Shown: piece by piece, positions 61,895 through 64,000 of the stretch | Position numbering within the stretch: position 1 is the stretch's first letter | Layout of the letters: the number at the start of each line of letters is the position of its first letter | From: Bradyrhizobium niftali | GTDB lineage: Bacteria > Pseudomonadota > Alphaproteobacteria > Rhizobiales > Xanthobacteraceae | Assembly: GCF_004571025.1 (NCBI RefSeq) | Contig: NZ_SPQT01000024.1 | Coordinates: forward strand, 1-64,000 | Reading direction: 5' to 3' | Length of the DNA: 64,000 nt | Notes under the pieces: model-generated | What the model saw: the letters and a program-made list of their open reading frames with translations, nothing else | Databases searched by the model: none | What the model was told of the DNA's origin: nothing | Program-made: the position numbers and the translations under genes

Positions 61895-62060
61895 ACCGGA
61901 ATGCCGGCTCGGGCGGGCCTGAACAAAAATCTCGAAAACAACCCCATGCACGGTAGAATTGGCCCGCGGGACCCGGGCCGCGACGCCTGCGCGTCCGCCC
62001 GCAGAACCCCTTGACCGACAGGCTCCTAGACTCTCTCACCCCGGGTAAGCTGCCGACATC

Positions 62061-62243
62061 ATGGACGACCACGTCAAAAAGCCCGCTGGGCCGCTCAAAA
62101 CCTGCCCGATCTGCGGCAAGCCTGCCGTGCAGGCCACCCACCCGTTCTGCTCCTCGCGCTGCCGCGACGTCGACCTGAACCGCTGGCTGAAAGGCTCCTA
62201 CGTCATCCCCGGCCGCGACGACGAAGCGGACGGCGAAGAATAA
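62061..62243 (+). CDS. yacG: DNA gyrase inhibitor YacG
   Basis: A 60-residue zinc protein. The four ligands are Cys15 and Cys18 (TCPICGK) and Cys30 and Cys34 (FCSSRCRDVDLNRWL), and GSYVIPG follows as in the family. YacG binds DNA gyrase in E. coli. It is the last gene of the hisD cluster and is followed by the tRNA-Phe gene. Confidence 0.95.
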   Translation: MDDHVKKPAGPLKTCPICGKPAVQATHPFCSSRCRDVDLNRWLKGSYVIPGRDDEADGEE

Positions 62244-62429
62244 TAAAGTAATATCAATAATTTATAGGGGCGGCCGATGCGCCTCGCGCCAGCAGCAGCA
62301 AGGCCGCCCCACCTTGTACACAGCCAGGCCACGCCCGTCGCAGCCACTTGGCAAAGCCGGGTGGACAGGCCGCCTTCAGCCCACTATAAACCGCCCGCTC
62401 GATGGGCCTTGCGCCCTCTCGTCGGGTAC

Positions 62430-62505
62430 GCCCAGGTAGCTCAGTTGGTAGAGCATGCGACTGAAAATCGCAGTGTCGGTGGTTCGATTCCGCCCCTGGG
62501 CACCA
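62430..62505 (+). tRNA. tRNA-Phe (GAA anticodon)
   Basis: GCCCAGG/CCTGGGC form the acceptor stem, TAGCTCAGTTGGTAGAGCA the D-arm, TGCGA-CTGAAAA-TCGCA the anticodon arm with anticodon GAA, and GGTTCGATTCCG the T-arm. The encoded CCA ends the gene. The tRNA 3' end is not repeated later in the window, so no adjoining integrated element is visible. Confidence 0.97.
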
Positions 62506-62610
62506 TTCCAGCCGCCAGACGGCCCTTTCCGGAAGATCGCGCGAAAGCATCGCGCAAATCCTCGCATCCGTCGCAAAATGAGCGGCTAGCCGTTTTGAGC
62601 TGTCGGTCCT

Positions 62611-62658
62611 GAACGCGAGAACCGACCCATCGCCGACCGCGCGTTCGACGATGGGTCG
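62611..62658 (+). ncRNA. Possible pseudoknotted leader or small RNA after tRNA-Phe
   Basis: Two inverted repeats interleave: GAACGCG (62611) with CGCGTTC (62640), and CGACCCATCG (62623) with CGATGGGTCG (62649). This A-B-A'-B' order is the topology of an H-type pseudoknot with stems of 7 and 10 bp. It lies in a 363-bp stretch (62506-62868) without any gene, upstream of a small conserved protein. Function and transcription are unproven. Confidence 0.35.
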
Positions 62659-62868
62659 TTCCGGGTGGATGTCGCGAAACTTGTATCGCGCCACAGACCA
62701 GTATCCCAATCCCTCAGTTGGATTGATGTTCCTCCGTGCCGGACCCTCCCAGGATACCCGAGGTCAATACGGTACGGAGAAGACCCATGGCCAGGTGGCG
62801 CAGCTAGCGCGTCGCCGAGGAACTCGGGGCGGCGGCCCGTGTTGCCGTGCGCAACCCACCAAGGTGTC

Positions 62869-63144
62869 ATGAACCAGAAGAAATCGATCGACGAGGACCT
62901 TTCGGATATCCGAGCGAGCAATGCGTCTGATCCCGCGCTGCCTTCCCAAGGCAAGAGCTTTGAGCACCTGAGCGATCAGAGCGTGCTCCGACTGTATGAA
63001 GGCATCCGACATCAGGTCGAAGCGGATCGAGCGATGGGCAGCAGGTATCGGCTGGTCGGCAACGCGGCCAAAGAACGGGCGCAGCGATTGCAGGCGGAGC
63101 TGGCCCAAAGAGAATTGAAGTTCATGCCGATCATCTGGTCGTGA
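62869..63144 (+). CDS. Small conserved hypothetical protein
   Basis: A 91-residue soluble, mostly helical protein (SFEHLSDQSVLRLYEGIRHQ; LVGNAAKERAQRLQAELAQR) with a charged, possibly disordered start. It has no signal peptide or recognised domain. The longer upstream frame has no ribosome site and looks non-coding, so the ATG at MNQKKSI was preferred. Confidence 0.65.
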   Translation: MNQKKSIDEDLSDIRASNASDPALPSQGKSFEHLSDQSVLRLYEGIRHQVEADRAMGSRYRLVGNAAKERAQRLQAELAQRELKFMPIIWS

Positions 63145-63276
63145 CTCGAGACGCGCGCGGCCAACCAGATCGTAGTCCCTGCCAGGACAACGCCCGACAT
63201 CATCAGACCGTCATCGCCCTGTCATCGGAGTTCCATCGATCGCTGCTCCTTTCGCCGCGCATCGCAGAGGACGGAC

Positions 63277-64000
63277 ATGCACCTGATCAAGACAATTTCT
63301 TCCGATCGCCGGTCGATCCTGAAGGGCCTCGCGGCCGCAGCCGTCGCGCCGCTGGCGGCGCCGGCTTTTGCGGCCGAGGGCCTGCCGGCGCAGCTGACCG
63401 GATCGGCGGCGGCAATCGCCACCGACAAGGCCTATTGGACGGCCGTGAAGGGGCTCTATGCCGTGACGCCTGATGTCGTCAATCTGGAGAACGGCTTCTG
63501 GGGCATCATGGCCGAGCCTGTCAGGCGCGAGTTCATCCGCCAGTCCGACATGGTCAACTATCAGAACACCTACTACGCGCGGCAGCGCGCAGGTGCGGAT
63601 TTCGAGGCGGTGCGGGCCAAGGTGGCGGAGGCGGTCGGCGCGGCGCCCGGCGAAATCGCGCTCACCCGCGGCGCGACCGAAGCGCTGCAGCTGCTCATCA
63701 GCGGCTACAACAAGCTGAAGCCCGGCGACAGCGTGCTCTACGCCGACCTCGACTACGATTCGATGCAGTATGCGATGAACGCGCTCAGGGCGCGCCGCGG
63801 TGTCGACGTGGTCAAGTTCGATGTGCCCGAGCCGGCCAGCCGCCAGGCCGTGCTCGACGCCTATGCCCGTGCCTTCGAGGCGAATCCGAAGACCAGGCTT
63901 CTCCTCCTCACCCATGTCAGCCATCGCACCGGCCTCGTCATGCCGGTCGCCGAGATCGCCCGCATGGCCAAAGCCAAGGGCATCGACACCATCCTCGACG
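63277..64000 (+). CDS. Tat-targeted class V aminotransferase (partial)
   Basis: A PLP enzyme of aminotransferase class V (isopenicillin-N epimerase / cysteine desulfurase-like), cut by the end of the window after 241 residues. The N-terminus has a twin-arginine signal (SSDRRSILKGLAAAAVAPLA), so it is exported folded. LENGFWGIMAEPVRREFIRQ near 63 is the usual substrate-side block, EIALTRGATEALQLLISGYN near 122 a PLP-phosphate loop, and LLLLTHVSHRTGLVMPVAEI near 208 the family strand before the Asp. The PLP Lys would lie past the window edge. Confidence 0.88.
   Translation, partial: MHLIKTISSDRRSILKGLAAAAVAPLAAPAFAAEGLPAQLTGSAAAIATDKAYWTAVKGLYAVTPDVVNLENGFWGIMAEPVRREFIRQSDMVNYQNTYYARQRAGADFEAVRAKVAEAVGAAPGEIALTRGATEALQLLISGYNKLKPGDSVLYADLDYDSMQYAMNALRARRGVDVVKFDVPEPASRQAVLDAYARAFEANPKTRLLLLTHVSHRTGLVMPVAEIARMAKAKGIDTILD

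Noticed and set aside
62430..64000. Genomic island attached at tRNA-Phe
   Set aside because: No integrase gene and no repeat of the tRNA 3' end in the window; the flanking genes have the same composition.

Overview
The window is chromosomal DNA of a high-GC alphaproteobacterium. Gene content, codon use and the many short palindromic intergenic repeats point to Bradyrhizobium or a close Nitrobacteraceae relative. Supporting signs are ALAS-type hemA, an Irr-family regulator, FixK/FNR-type boxes, a phnGHIJKLMN C-P lyase operon and the hisD-UPF0262-phosphatase-maf-yacG order. Most of the region reads as ordinary chromosome. There are no phage genes, intact insertion sequences or CRISPR arrays.

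Layout. 0-9 kb: hemA and a divergent AroQ-like gene, each side of a FixK-type box; an MBL hydrolase; a chemotaxis receptor; an outer-membrane barrel protein with a clear terminator; small genes; an AEC transporter. 9-15 kb: a peptide/opine-type ABC importer (binding protein, two permeases, fused double ATPase) and a TetR regulator. 15-21 kb: a DUF3313 lipoprotein, a DUF2147 protein, an Irr paralogue behind a second FixK-type box, a winged-helix/TPR regulator divergent from an MddA-like methyltransferase with tandem direct repeats between them, and a GFA protein. 21-29 kb: phnF divergent from phnGHIJKLMN plus a PPOX flavoprotein, with a Pho-like box and a palindromic operator. 29-34 kb: an orphan sulfonate-type binding protein, a hydrolase and metY. 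34-39 kb: an IclR regulator divergent from a catabolic operon (Bug-type binding protein, flavin reductase, FAH hydrolase, hydratase, RidA, amidohydrolase), then a LuxR solo. 39-43 kb: a luciferase-like oxidoreductase, a Tat-exported dioxygenase-fold protein with a membrane ferric-reductase-like partner, and a lone cyclic-nucleotide-binding protein.

43-49.4 kb is the most unusual stretch: three tandem secreted caspase-like (C14/orthocaspase) genes plus the relic of a fourth. Copies 1 and 2 are identical in almost the whole protease core yet have different signal peptides and different Cys-containing C-terminal tails. An RlpA-like gene follows. 50.2-51.1 kb is a gene-poor stretch resembling a dispersed repeat, ending at tRNA-Thr(GGT).

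51-64 kb: a cyclic-nucleotide-like/thioredoxin-reductase-like fusion lacking CxxC, an EthD protein, a chloroperoxidase-like hydrolase, a TetR/SDR divergent pair with a palindrome between them, DUF2948, hisD, UPF0262, a low-Mr phosphatase, maf, yacG, tRNA-Phe(GAA), a possible pseudoknot RNA, a small conserved gene, and a Tat-targeted class V aminotransferase cut by the window end.

All functions are assigned by reading motifs and recalling families. No database search was run.
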